Assembly: GCF_028502605.1 (NCBI RefSeq)
Contig: NC_079232.1
Coordinates: 186,001 to 250,000, forward strand
Reading direction: 5' to 3'
DNA length: 64,000 nt
Source of the DNA: Trichoderma breve
Taxonomy: Eukaryota > Ascomycota > Sordariomycetes > Hypocreales > Hypocreaceae
Position 1 is the stretch's first letter. Every line of letters begins with the position of its first letter. The position numbers were made by a program, and so were the translations under genes. Under the pieces are notes generated by a model. It worked only from the letters and a program-made list of their open reading frames with translations, did no database searches and was not told where the DNA came from. Below are positions 12,515-24,462 of this stretch, in pieces.

Positions 12515-13509
12515 ATGGGTTTGGAAAAGGTCAAGCACGTTGTGCTGGTACGTCAGTCAAAGACAAAGACACAGCCCGCATCCGACCGTTACAGCATACT
12601 AATCTTCGATCCTGGCGACTACAGGTGCTTTCCGGCAAAGGAGGCGTGGGCAAATCTTCGGTGACGACACAGCTGGCCCTGTCTCTGACGCTCGCTGGCC
12701 ACTCGGTGGGAATCCTCGATGTCGACCTGACCGGCCCGTCCATCCCGCGCATGCTATCGATCGAGGCCTCCAAGGTCAAACAGGTACCGGGAGGATGGGC
12801 TCCGGTTCCTGTTCACGAGGCAGAGCCTGAAACTGGCTTGGGGAGTCTACATGCCATGAGTCTAGGATTCCTGCTGCCCCAAAGAGGCGACGCGGTGGTG
12901 TGGAGAGGCCCCAAGAAAACGGCCATGATTCGACAGTTCCTCAAGGACGTGCTGTGGGACGATACCGACTACCTTCTCATCGACACTCCTCCCGGAACCA
13001 GCGACGAGCATATATCACTAGCTGAAACGCTGCAGAAAGACGCCCGCCCAGGCCAGGTGGCTGGCGCGGTGGTTGTGACGACGCCCCAGGCAGTGGCCAC
13101 GGCGGACGTGCGCAAGGAGCTCAACTTTTGCGTCAAGACGGGCATCCGCGTGCTGGGAGTGGTGGAAAACATGAGCGGCTTCGTCTGTCCGCACTGCTCC
13201 GAGTGCACCGACATCTTCGGGTCCGGTGGCGGGCGGTCCATGGCGGAGGAGTTCAAGGTGCCGTTCCTAGGATCTGTGCCCATTGACGCGCAGTTTATTG
13301 CCCTCGTCGAGGAAGGCCAGCGGCCGCATTATCCCGCGGGAACGGTAGTGAATGGCCGGGATATATCGAGCGATGAGAAAGTCGACAAGCCCCAGGACAA
13401 GGGCGAAGGAACGCTGGTGGACAAGTACAAGGACTGTTCGTTGTTCCACATATTCGTAGGCATAACCTCGCAGCTTGAGGAGAAGGTTGCTGGGGCAGAA
13501 GTTACATGA
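12515..13509 (+). CDS. CFD1: Cytosolic Fe-S cluster assembly factor CFD1/NUBP2
   Basis: P-loop NTPase that, with NBP35, forms the cytosolic scaffold on which [4Fe-4S] clusters are assembled for cytosolic and nuclear proteins. A tiny first exon (12515-12547, 11 codons) joins through a 77-nt intron to 12625-13509, giving 305 aa. The junction falls just before the deviant Walker A motif SGKGGVGKS (residues 14-22). Other Mrp/NUBP hallmarks are the [13 protein letters not shown] block, [10 protein letters not shown] (Walker B region) and the C-terminal cluster-binding CPHC (C199, C202). The absence of the N-terminal four-cysteine ferredoxin-like motif separates it from NBP35. Residues 240-275 carry a short charged insertion ([13 protein letters not shown]). 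High confidence. Confidence 0.95.
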
Positions 13510-15961
13510 CATGACGCTGCACTGCTTTGACTTGTGCCACAATTGTTTTCGTGATAGCATACCTTACTCGTATATACCCCGTCCTCGCAGTAATGGCTGT
13601 GCTGGAGGTGTGAGACCTGCATACATGTGGAACAGGCGCCCTTTGAAGCGGGTGCTTCCGCTGCCCGCCTTGCTTGTACTTGCTCGATATTACGTGGACG
13701 GAGGACTAAGCACCCTTCCAGTCGACAGAGGCTGTTCTCACGAGAATCACTGGATTTTGCCAGGGGGCCTTCAGCTGGATGCGTAGACAGGCTGGAATTA
13801 TTGTTAGTAGGCAGTTTCAGCACCTCTCGAATCCATGTCCGCTTACCGCATATGCTCCATCTGCCCTACGTACTAATGCGCATATGCATGGTGGAGAGCT
13901 GATAGTAAGTCTTCCCGTGGTGCTACGTAATGAGACATTGTGAAGCACGCGACATGCATTGATACATGATATATCCCTTGCCTTGAGCTCCTGCGCTGAG
14001 TGAATGCAGCCACTCCGCCACGCTGCCTGACCGAATTGCATCCCTCAGTGCCCAACCTAATGCCCCAAGATTTGCACATACCTACATCCATTGTACCTGA
14101 TGAAGCGGAAAAGAGCTGCGTCTCTGCTGTCTTTGGTGACTGATGAAAGAGGTTCAAAGTACCGCCTTTGTAGCCAGGCGCCCAACTTCCAGCCCGGCTT
14201 TAGACAACCCGAACCAACAAGAGACCAAACCCCCCATTTACAGCTCTGGTAGCTTCAATACATTGATATTTTCGTCATACAAAAGCCACAGGCAAACGGC
14301 CTCTGACAACAAAGTTTCAAGCTGATTTCTTCTTCCGGTAGCCCCGCCGGTCCATCGCTGCCCCTCTACCCAAGCCCTGGTTTATACTGGCAAAAAACTG
14401 CTGGGCTGCACTGAGCCGTTTCTGGCTGGCGGTGCGCGCCGTGGCTTATCTGGGAGTGCCTGGCCATCATAAGTGGGTACCTCCAGGAAGAAAAAAAATT
14501 ACATGGAGAGAGATCGTGAGGTGATGTCAACAAGTTATCTGGTATACTGCTGAGATGCTGGGATTGCACAATGGATTTTAAGTACACAAACTTGTGAATG
14601 CTACATCTGACGCTTTGTTTCTCTGCTGTGGACACGAATACAGCCGCGCATGTAGGGAGAAATGGCCACGTCGTTTGCGGCTGGCTGTCTTTTGTTTGCC
14701 ATGGACCAAAATTCAATTCATCCATCACTGCTACTGCACTGCACTTTACGGTTTTTTTCCCCCTGCTTGTTAGTGGAGCCTTGTGCTGTAGCTGTAGCCG
14801 CAGGTACCTCAGCTGCATGTGCCAGCAGCTAGGTACTGCAGGGTACCCGGCGCCGGGTCCTGATTGGGCTGCATCCTCACTATCACACAAACACAAACCT
14901 CGTAGCCAAAATAAAATCTCAACCCGCACAAACAATTCCAAACTCTGTTTCCGCACCCGCTGTCTGAAAGCTCTGCTTCCCTTGACCTGATCCATCCTAT
15001 TCATTACTTTGTACATCCCCATAGCAGCCCATCTGCGCCGCCAGCCACCGTCTTCCGACCACTTAGCAGCGGCCTTTGTCCCTACAGATCCATCCCCGCG
15101 GGGACAGGAAAAAAAACTGCAAAAACATCGCCCTACTGGTTTTGCGCCCTCCAATTCGCAGCAGTAGGACGCCCACGTCACACGACCGCCTGTCGATTCG
15201 GGAAAGCTTCTTGTAGCTCTCTTGCAGCGACTTTCTATCTCCTGGATATGAGAGACTAGACGTTTCCCTGTCCTCGAAAGACATTCTCAACCGGCCGCTA
15301 TCTCTAGTGGCCTGACTGACACCTCTCTGGTTCTCGCTTTGGCCTTCTATGCGATCAACTGATCTCCTGCGATTCCTCTTTTCGCGACCTTCAAAGTATG
15401 ACCTTGTTTGCTTCACTCTCTTCTCCAGCTCGAGCTGTTCATCACTTCCATAATCCAACCACACAGACTGAGGACTAACCCATGATTCTCTCCATCTAGG
15501 CCCCGATAGCACCCCTTCAAGCAACCCAGACATTCATATATCGAACAAATTTCAACTCAAGCCCGCTTCTCCCAAGTCAACAGCCCCTGGCAAAAGTCAC
15601 CAGATCCGATATCGTCGTCCTGAGTATCGGACAATACATCTCCGCGCAAAATTTCGTCGCAGAAGCGGTTTTTCTACCCCCTCTGTCCCCGGCCTCCATA
15701 ACGTCCTCTTGAGACGTTAGCCGTTTTTACACCATCCCCATTGCTGCTGGCTTCCGCCAGCGTCGTTGGACTCACCACATTCCTGTGGGCCTACTCTCTC
15801 AAGCAGACGCCGCAAAGTCTGTTTGAGTGGCAGCTAGTGCTCCGCGGACTCATCGTCAGACGGGCATAGCAACAGCGTGCTCGAATCAATCTCGACGGTA
15901 TTTTCTTTTATTTGGTCTTCTACTTTGGACTGCGAGTAGCAGCAGCAAACCATCAACGAGA
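13510..15961. other. Long intergenic region and probable leader of SPE2
   Basis: No protein gene I can support. Two minus-strand open frames (14366-15181 and 15063-15533) lack domains, look low-complexity and are considered chance. The last 460 bases before the SPE2 start contain no ATG at all and are CT-rich, consistent with a transcribed 5' leader. Several small upstream frames lie just before that stretch (15248, 15349, 15398, 15482). Confidence 0.5.
15349..15453 (+). promoter_or_regulatory. Candidate uORF (34 codons) upstream of SPE2
   Basis: ATG at 15349 begins a 34-codon frame starting MRSTDLL. It overlaps a 26-codon frame in another register (15398-15478) and is followed by a 5-codon frame (15482-15499, MILSI). 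Translation of AdoMetDC mRNAs in mammals and plants is known to be controlled by uORFs responding to polyamines. Whether these frames are in the transcript is not shown by the sequence. Confidence 0.3.
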
Positions 15962-17568
15962 ATGGCCAACCTTTCGGTCCCCAACAATTACACCTTTTCC
16001 CCGTCATCGGCAACTCCCCACTTGACCATTAATCATGACAATGCCGCGGAATTAGACTCGACCTATGCCTTTGAAGGTATGCATGCATTGTTCTCTGGTG
16101 TATCTACCCATAGAATACCTTTGCTAACAAATTATCCAAAACATTAGGCCCTGAAAAGCTCCTAGAGGTATGGTTCGCGCCGAGCGCTACGGCACTCCCC
16201 AGGGGCGCCCAACCTGCTGGCCTCAAGGCAGTGTCCTCTGAGACTTGGGAGACCATGCTTGACATGGTCAACTGCAAGATTCTCTCGGTGCTCGAATCTG
16301 ACGCTGTTGACGCCTATCTTCTCTCCGAGTCGAGCATGTTTGTCTTCCCTCACAAGCTCATCTTGAAGACTTGCGGCACCACCACTCTGTTGCTTGGACT
16401 TCAGCGCATGCTTCACATCGCCGCTGAGCATGCGGGTTTCCCCTTCAGCAATGCTACGTCTGCAAAGGAAATCAAGGCCATTGCTACTCCTTACCGAGTC
16501 TTTTACAGCCGCAAGAACTTTCTCTTTCCTGACAAGCAACACGGCCCCCACCGCAGCTGGAAGCAAGAGGTCAAGTACTTGGACGACATGGTTGATGGCG
16601 GCAGTGCCTACATGGTGGGAAAGATGAACGGAGACCACTGGTACCTCTACATCACGTCTCCCAACCGAGAGTTCACCCCGCCCCTGACCCCCGACTCGGA
16701 GAAGAATGAGGTGGCTCCGGCCAGCTTTTCGATTCCCGCCAGCTTTGGACATGGAGGACATGGAGGACCTGGGAGTGACGAGACGCTCGAGATTTTGATG
16801 ACGGATCTCGACCCAGAGAATGCCAAGCAGTTTTACTTGGCACACGCGAGTGCGGTCGCGTGCGACAAGCTCTCTGCCGAGACCAAGGCTCGTCAAAATG
16901 CCGTTAGCGGTACCTCGACTCCGCTTGGTGAGGTTGATGTCTTTGCCGATGGCATGGAGTCTGATTTACATGAGCCCTGCGAGAAGCTCGCGGACATCGA
17001 AGGCCTGACCACCGAAGGCCACGCCCTCGGCACTGTTGTTTCGGAGCAGTGCGGCCTCGCCGACGTCTATCCCACCTCCGTCTATCCAGATGCCCGCATT
17101 GATTCCTACCTCTTCAGCCCGTGTGGATTCTCTGCCAACGGCATCATCCCTCCGCCCCCGGCCACGCAGGAGGATGGCCAGGAGAATGGCAAGAACGCCG
17201 GACACTACTTTAGCGTTCACGTTACGCCCGAGACTGGCTTTTCGTTTGCTTCATTCGAAACCAACGTTCCAGGAGGCCAGAGCGGCCGGACCACCGCGGA
17301 GATTATCGAGCACGTTGTTGAAATCTTCAAGCCTGGCCGCTTCAGTGTCACCTTGTTCGAGGCCAAGGGCCGTGGCGACAACGCTTACGGCGTGGCCAAG
17401 GCTGAAGCCAAGGGCCTTGCTGCTCAGCGATTCATCGATTCTGTGCGCGGATACCGCCGCATTGATCGCATTGTGCATGACTTTGAGGACTACGACCTCG
17501 TGTTCCGCTTCTATGAGCGTGAGGGCTGGGTTGGCGACAAGAAGGCACGTGTGGGAGAGGAGATGTGA
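15962..17568 (+). CDS. SPE2: S-adenosylmethionine decarboxylase proenzyme
   Basis: Makes decarboxylated AdoMet, the aminopropyl donor for spermidine and spermine. Exons 15962-16076 and 16148-17568 give 511 aa. The 71-nt GT-AG intron splits the glycine codon in FEG-PEKLLEVWF. The self-cleavage site is LSES-S: chain scission before S100 yields the pyruvoyl cofactor, and C114 in KTCGTTTLL matches the human Cys82 position (14 residues after the cleavage serine). The ATG at 15962 is the first ATG in the 460-nt leader. The protein is longer than the human enzyme (334 aa); the extra length is mainly hydrophilic insertions rich in acidic, proline and glycine residues at about 200-300, as in other filamentous fungi. 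High confidence. Confidence 0.96.
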
Positions 17569-18131
17569 TGGAGGTCGTTTGGTTATCGTTTCTGAACGAC
17601 CGACCCTGGGATACTGAAAGGGTTGTAGATGTTGGATCGGATCTGGAAAAGATCCCCCCTCAGTTTCATTCTGGACACTCCTTTTGAGCGATCTATTCGC
17701 CTCTACCTTCACACTGGGTTGGCTGTTTATCACGGTCCAACCGCTATTTTGGTTTCGTAGTTTTGCATAGTGTTTTTGCTTTTCCCTTCATTCATGAATA
17801 ATATCGGCACTTTGCGATGCACATAACGTGCTGTTTTATTTCTACTGAGTGAAGTACTGTAACTGTGATCGGGATGAATTGGAATATGACCAAGGTGGGT
17901 TTAGCTCAGATGTTATCAGTGCACGTCTTATCGATAGTGGAAAATCTCCAAGGCCAATTTTTCCCAAGTCTCCACTTCACCAATTTTTTTCCAAAGCTAC
18001 CAAAACGCATCACCAAAAACTTCATCCGATTCAAATCCCACAAGTCGAAACGAACCCAATTGGCACACACCAGAGGCCATATACCAATTCAAATCTTCCT
18101 CCTTGAATCGACTCTCGCCCACCCGCCCATC
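17569..18131. other. Intergenic between SPE2 and NOP10
   Basis: No gene seen; it should hold the SPE2 3' UTR and the NOP10 promoter and leader. Open frames entering NOP10 from upstream are simply unblocked leader. Confidence 0.5.
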
Positions 18132-18385
18132 ATGCATCTCATGTACACCCTCGACGCCAGCGGCAACCGCCTCTACACCCTCAAGAAGGTCGCCCACGGC
18201 CAGGTCACCAAGTCTGCGCACCCGGCGCGCTTCTCTCCCGACGACAAGTGGTCTCGCCAGCGCGTTACTCTGAAGCGTCGCTTTAACCTGCTTTTGACGC
18301 AGCAGAGTGAGTAGCAGCTCGTTTGTGTTGGTGAGGAATTCGTGTGTCTGACTGCGATTTGTTTCTAGAGGAGGAGGCTATGTAA
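18132..18385 (+). CDS. NOP10: H/ACA ribonucleoprotein subunit NOP10
   Basis: Small core protein of H/ACA snoRNPs, required for rRNA pseudouridylation and 18S production in the nucleolus. Exon 1 (18132-18306) encodes the near-invariant start [19 protein letters not shown] and the [17 protein letters not shown] block. Reading straight on would stop at 18314 after TQQSE. A GT-AG intron (18307-18368, GTGAGT...TTTCTAG) instead joins to 18369-18385, giving the C-terminus TQQKEEAM and 63 aa. I prefer the spliced form because the donor is consensus and the lysine/glutamate tail looks typical of fungal NOP10. The loss of the intron would change only the last five residues. Tail-to-tail with NOB1. Confidence 0.93.
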
Positions 18386-19036
18386 ATTCGCATCATTGAG
18401 ATGCCCTCGAACCATTAGCGATAAAAAAGAAGTCTTCAGTGGCGTTAATTGGAAGCGGCCTCGGGCATGCTATTGAGGGGGTAATTGATCCGTCACTCTC
18501 CTCTGTTGGAGATATGAGATGAAGAGGATGCTATAATCTCGATTGGAGAGCCACCTAGCCGGCCATTCGTCCCAATTCAGGTAACCCGGTGGCTTTACTT
18601 CCCTCGCATAGTATCGATGGCGGAATACGCATGAGCGAACAGGATTGCTTGTTTGGCGGAGACAATGGAGACTACTGAAGGGGGAGTGCGTGTCTGACTT
18701 GGTGGATGATGGATGGATGGATGACAAGTTCACTATTTTCTGGATTGGAACCTTTCTCAATGATTGGGGAATGGATTTGGCGTTTCTTAGGCGATTACAT
18801 GTACTTGGGCTCATTTGCGCATACGCAAATTAAAAGAAATGAAAAATGAAAAACACATACAAACACTTCTTCGGGGTTGATAGACATTTAATGCTCTCTG
18901 CCATGATCTTTTTTTCTGCCATTTTTTATTATATGTGTGCGTGCTATAAAGTCATACAATCATGATGGATATTCACTTCTATATCTTCTTTGCCATCTTC
19001 TTTTTCATCAAACCCGTAGCCAGCCTCCCTCGCCAT
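18386..19036. other. Shared 3' region of NOP10 and NOB1
   Basis: Between two convergent ribosome-biogenesis genes; no additional gene seen. Confidence 0.5.
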
Positions 19037-20389
19037 CTACCGCTTCCGCCTAGAGTTCACAGCTCGTCCTGCACCAACCTTGATCTTGCCGCCCGCTCCC
19101 GACCTGTTACCCGTCAAAAGTCCGGGCAAGAAATCCTCGTCCATCAAATCCTTCTTCCTCTGCCTCCGCTGGTCATCCAGCGCCTTGACGTGTTCCTTCT
19201 GATCCTCAGCCAAGATCAAGTCCCTGCCCCAGCCATTCTTGCCACCAACATTCTTGGGAAGTCTTCCATTAGCACTTCCGTGGACTGGCTTGGGCACGCT
19301 AAACACGTTTCCGCGGTTATTCCACTGGAAGTTCTGCTTGAGGTGAATCTTGAAGTTGCCATGCTGGTCCGTCGAGCAGCTTGTCCTCGTGAGGGTGGGT
19401 TGGCCGCACTTGGGGCAGAACTGCTTGTTCATGTCCTTTGTGATGTTGAAGCAGCCGTGGCACCGCAGAACCCACGTCTTGAGATATGTGATGCGGGAGA
19501 AGGAGGGCGTGACGAGGTTGAGGTTGACGCGCAGTGCGACGTTTTGCATGGCATAATCGGAGGTCAGGATGGCAGCCTGGAGAATCTTGGGAGGAGCTTT
19601 GTCATTGGTGCCGTTTGCGCCAGAGTCTATGGCTTGCTGCTTCTTGAGGTTGGATGGGGTGATCCAGCCCTCATCGTCAGACTCTTCTGAGGCCTCTTCG
19701 GGCTGCTGTACAGCTAGGGCAGAGTCTTGAGTTTGTTCAGCAGACTCTGATACCTCGACTGTTGTAGGTTGCTCTTCATTGTTGTCAGAGGTTTCCAGAG
19801 TGAGATTCTGCAAGTCATTGTTGAGGCTAGTCTCGGCATGCTGCTCAGACTGTGCATCTGTTTGTTGCTCTGCGCTTTCTGAAACCTCTTCAGCGTCTGC
19901 GTTCTGGTCAACTTTTTCTTCTTGGGCTTGTTCCCCCTGCGCTTCGCCCGCTGGTTTATCCTGTTGCGGCCTGCCGTTCAATCCTTTCTGGTTCGGTGTG
20001 TTCCTCAGCCTCCAGTCACCTCCGTTTCTCTCGCATTCCAGCTCGTATCCCAGCGCAAGCACCTCCATATCCGGTCTGCTGAGCACTCCATAATCACCAG
20101 TTTTTTTCGCAAAGTCGGCAATGAACTTTAAGCTCTCAGGCCTGGGAGACCGCAGAGTGACGAATGGCAGCAGCGTCGTCTCGACTCTTGATCTGGTCGC
20201 AACGTCGCGGATCTCGCTGATGATGTTGGGAAGGGTATAGAGCTTTTCAGCCTTGGCAATAAGAACACTGGCAGGAGGATCGTTCTTGATCAGCGGACCG
20301 GTATCAAGAACGAGGCTGTGAATCGGTTTCGCCGTTGCGACAGTCGGAGTCGCAGAAGGCTCAATAGGTTGAGCCAGCGGGGCGGCCAT
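19037..20389 (-). CDS. NOB1: 20S pre-rRNA D-site endonuclease NOB1
   Basis: PIN-domain nuclease that cuts 20S pre-rRNA at site D to mature 18S rRNA in late cytoplasmic pre-40S particles. Single exon, 450 aa. The N-terminal PIN domain begins at about residue 25 with the catalytic aspartate in LVLDTGPLIKN and further acidic residues in EIRD and the SRPDMEVLAL segment. A roughly 110-residue acidic, glutamine/glutamate-rich linker follows, then the zinc ribbon (CHGC...CPKC, about residues 325-345) and a basic C-terminus ending NSRRKR. I chose the ATG at 20389 (context GCCGCCATGG) over an in-frame ATG 36 nt upstream because its context is near-perfect and the conserved region starts soon after it. 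Confidence 0.94.
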   Translation of the reverse strand: MAAPLAQPIEPSATPTVATAKPIHSLVLDTGPLIKNDPPASVLIAKAEKLYTLPNIISEIRDVATRSRVETTLLPFVTLRSPRPESLKFIADFAKKTGDYGVLSRPDMEVLALGYELECERNGGDWRLRNTPNQKGLNGRPQQDKPAGEAQGEQAQEEKVDQNADAEEVSESAEQQTDAQSEQHAETSLNNDLQNLTLETSDNNEEQPTTVEVSESAEQTQDSALAVQQPEEASEESDDEGWITPSNLKKQQAIDSGANGTNDKAPPKILQAAILTSDYAMQNVALRVNLNLVTPSFSRITYLKTWVLRCHGCFNITKDMNKQFCPKCGQPTLTRTSCSTDQHGNFKIHLKQNFQWNNRGNVFSVPKPVHGSANGRLPKNVGGKNGWGRDLILAEDQKEHVKALDDQRRQRKKDLMDEDFLPGLLTGNRSGAGGKIKVGAGRAVNSRRKR

Positions 20390-23300
20390 GGCGGCGTCTG
20401 TGAAGCGATATGAAAGATCTCGCAAGTCTATCGGATCCGGCTATCAAGGTCGCACAAACTCAGAAGGCGTGATGACAGAAAATATAGTCAACAGAGAGCA
20501 AAGATGATTTTGATAACGATTGTCCGTTCTTTGTGGTGTTTGGAGGGGCAATATTGCTGCACAAAATTTGGGCTGCCGATAAGATAAGAATTTTTTTGGA
20601 CGTTGATTTCAAGGTTGGAGCACGTGTGGCGAAAAATCATGACATAAGCTGCAAGGCTGCATCATGAAGCACTGATGAAGAGGCATTCAACTACAGAGCA
20701 CATGCACACCAAATGAATGCAGAATTGTTGAGGAAACAATGAGTATCGAAACCACATAAGCAATGAGACTTGTGTCTATTTCCAAGTACTTGATAAGAAT
20801 TCTTCATCATTTGATTAGTCGAGTAGTCTCTTTGGTGAGAAAGAGTATCCCCTCGATAACCATCATCTCAAATAGCTACCCTACAGTCTAATAAGAATTG
20901 CATTTTTGCAACTCAAAAAGCACAAAGAACAATGTCTGAATTCATCCATAGATAAGGTATACTGACTCGCATACTTCAAAACAATTCCGACGGCCTTGTT
21001 ACCCCATGATTAGTGCTTTCATATCATTTGCGGGGATTCCGCACTTGCATGGGTGATAGGGCGTGTTATACATGCCTCCAAATTTTGCTGCCACCCTCCA
21101 TCTCCATGGCCAGACAGACTTGGTTGAGCCAACGCAAGCAATTATACACTTGCAAAACAAGGACAGCATGGTTGATCATTCTAAAAAACTGGCAAGGTTA
21201 CCCTGTCATGATGTCGTGTGATGATCATCTGACGAATCTCCGTTTCTCGATATCTGTGAGTACATGTACGTGTATCGAACCATCGGTTATCTCCAATCCA
21301 TGCAACTGGTCAAGCATTGATGCTTGCTTGCATTCGACTCGGAATATGATACTCGTTTTTGGAAATAGATCATGCTAGACACTGCCCAGTGCGTCTATCA
21401 ACTTCGTATTCAAGCCTAGCTCAGGCATCAATGCGACATTATCATATTGGCTCAAGCAGGCAGCGCCAGCTCGGACCATCAATAACTGTATGCTAAACGC
21501 CCGCTTTGCTTCTGCGCCCTTTCTTGTTCCTTATCTCTCATTTTCATGAACTTTTGGAATCATCTTCTCAGGGATTTATTGGCAGTAGTATGTATCTCTG
21601 GGTTGCTAGTGGTTCTACTGTACGCATCATCATTGTCTACGATCTTGTCTAAGTGTAGACATTGTGCAACGCCGGATCTATTGGGCAACTCCCCAAATCA
21701 GTAATGCTTGACATGATTCGTCGTATGCGGGGGAGAAATCGGGATTTTACGTATAAATATTCATGTACAGTATGATTTGTTTGCTACATGAAGTATAGTA
21801 GTCCAATGTTGGAAAGAGAATAGATCTCTTTGGTTGGGGAAACATATCCACATATCCTTGACAGGGATTGGTGTGATGGACATTGGCACTGAAGCGGAAG
21901 AATATACGCTCCCAAGGGGTGGAAAGGAAACTCGAGACACGGATCTATATCAGCACAACGCAGAACAACGCTTCTTTTACCACAACAGATGAATAAATAA
22001 AACAAAAAAAAAAAAGGGCTCTCAAGATAAATAAAGCCTGAGAAATTATATTTGCAGCAATTTTGAGCATTTTCCTCTCATTTGTTGCCATTATTTTCAG
22101 AAAGATTCACCCAGATTCTTCGCAGCATAGGTGGGGGGTGTCTCGCGTTTTTCTTCCACCGCCTGGCTCCGTTCTTTGAAGTAACTAATTTCAAGCCTCG
22201 TGGAGAACACTTGTAACGAGGTAGAATCTCCATACAGTAGGCCGCCAAACAAGCGAATGTGAAGACGTCGATTACAGGCAGTGGGTATAGCATCTCAAGG
22301 GTCTTTCCGGGGCTCCAGACCGGGGTTCTACGAGTAGACGGGGTTTTTAGGACCCCGGGGATTCTGTTGAATAACAGATTATCATCTTGAATGTCCGCAA
22401 CGCGCGCTACCCCCGGTCTAATCAGAGCAGAACGTTACGATTCGCCCAATGGAGATGATTACGGGGAAAGGGTCATCGATGTGGAGAGGCGGAATTTCTT
22501 CCATGGCAGATCATGGCAGAGCAAGGCAGGGTAAGGCAGAGGCTCGACAAGGCCTTTGCGCAGGTACGAGTATGATTTTCGTTGCCGCTCCCCTATGTAA
22601 CATTGGCTAATGGATGATATCCGGGCAAGACGCGGTCTGCAGGCATCCGGACGTCTATTGCATGTAAAGGTGGCATCTCAGGGAATAAACCCTGAGCAAC
22701 TCGCAGACACCGCACGACTGCAAAGGACAAGGGGCAGGATATGTCACGGCACTTGGCTTTGATGCTACCTAGCCGGGGACCACCGGGCCAGTGCTCAAAA
22801 TGGTAAGATACTGAGATGGGACGGCGGCATATGGGGATTCAAGCGAGGAGCAAGGTATTCGGGAATACGAAATGTGCACTGATGGGAGGGCATGGAGGCA
22901 TGAAGTGAAGAGGGCGGAATTAGACAGGCCAGCTTGAACCCCGTTGATGCCCGTGTTTTCCGCGGCCAGCCGTGAGAGGCACTCACACACAAAAAGGCTC
23001 GGATTACATCGAATGGAACTAAAGCAGAGCTGATGGTTGGAGTGGGTGCATGTCAGCTGTTTTTAGGAGCACAGGCTATAATGCGTGACGGGCAAATGAG
23101 TGGTAAGATAGAAGAGGTGCGTGTGGAATCCCAAACAGCCAAAGACAAACGAAGAACGAAAAGATTACGGGCGAATTATACGGAGTTTGGCATAGCTCCG
23201 TTCTGGGTAGCTTTCGAGAAGGCGCATGGAAGTGATCGTCGGCAGTAGCGCCGTGAGACTAGTCCTAATGTGGTTACTGGGCAGAGGGGCTACTGCAGGT

Positions 23301-24412
23301 GACTTCCGGTGACAAAACGATGGCGAAAAATAGCAGCGATCAATCCATTGATAATGTGGCTGGGATTGGTTCCAGCCGGGTTTGTACAGCGGCTCGGCCC
23401 CCGTAAGGTTCGCTAAGAGGCCCATGGAGGCCCTACAGGGGCGGGCATGAAAGAGGTTTAGGGGGGATTGTTAGGCCTGGACCTGCTGAAAGAGGCAGAA
23501 CCACTTATGAGTAGCGGACAAGGACAAGGACATGGAGTTTGCATCCATCAGGCGCTGCAACTGTTGGGCCGACTTGAGAAGATTCAAGCGGAACCATCCA
23601 TGTCTGTCCGGTAAATGGTACCCGAATTGTGCTGGTCAGTAGCAGGCTGCCTGTATGTAGTTTACCAGGTCAGGTATGTACCTGTCCGGAGAATTTGTGC
23701 TCCGTCGTTACCGTAAAAGGCCGATCTGTACCTCGGGCTGGGCTAAGAACCTGGAATGTACATGTGGTCAGCCAGACATCATCAGGCCGTTGACTGGCAC
23801 ACTGGACGATGTGAGGCTTGCGCAGGCACGTACTTGGCGCGGCCGGCATTCATTGCCGCAGAGGTGGTGTGCAGAACTTTTGCCCGTCAAGCCATTGGAT
23901 CTCATCTTGGTGCCCTCCATCCCTCCTAGGCGGCTGGGCTGCTGCTAATCTCGGCAGTGTCAGTCGTTGACGCTTTTCAATTCCTTGCCCGTCCATCCTC
24001 TTTTCGCCGCTGACAGCGACATCCGTCTGATCTTTTTGCCTTTACCAATACCAATGACTACAATTACTCGCCGTGACGGAACAAGAGTCATTCATGGCCC
24101 AGCTTTGGCCACGTATCAACCCGTGCTATCTACCTCTCTGTGCCTTTTTCTGTCCCTGTACTCGTATGTACCCCCAACTTGTACTCGTACCTGTCCCTGA
24201 ACAGGGCATACCTGTGAGAAAGAGAAGCTCCGTTGGCCACAGCGTCCGCCCGACGAGGCATTATTCGAGCGAAAAGACGAAAAACCTGGCCATCCGAGCC
24301 ATCTCCGCTGGAGTCTTGACACATCAAAACTGGCACTGAGTCGCAATAGGATCCATCGTGTATGCGGCGGTGGGCTGCTTCAGCGAGGTTCGAGTGGACA
24401 GCGCCTGGCCTT

Positions 24413-24462
24413 CAGTGGGCTCGGTGGAGTTGTTAGTGGGTTGCCTCAGTGGGCTCGGTGGA
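24413..24462. repeat. Two-copy 16-bp direct repeat
   Basis: CAGTGGGCTCGGTGGA occurs at 24413-24428 and again at 24447-24462, 34 bp apart start to start. Minor; no mobile-element context. Confidence 0.6.

Noticed and set aside
13329..13823. 164-codon minus-strand frame over the CFD1 3' end
   Set aside because: Overlaps the CFD1 coding sequence antisense; a shadow of a well-supported gene.
14366..15181. 271-codon minus-strand open frame
   Set aside because: No domain, erratic composition and poly-lysine/serine patches from CT-rich DNA; lies in the SPE2 upstream region and overlaps another unrelated frame.
15063..15533. 156-codon minus-strand open frame
   Set aside because: Arginine/serine-rich translation of pyrimidine-rich leader DNA; no family features.
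15827..15961. 45-codon N-terminal extension of SPE2
   Set aside because: The extended frame has no ATG (it would begin at GTG); the first ATG is 15962.
16162..16896. 244-codon minus-strand frame inside SPE2
   Set aside because: Fully antisense to the conserved AdoMet decarboxylase sequence.
18132..18314. Unspliced NOP10 ending TQQSE
   Set aside because: A consensus GTGAGT donor and TTTCTAG acceptor give a more typical KEEAM tail; kept as a minor alternative only.
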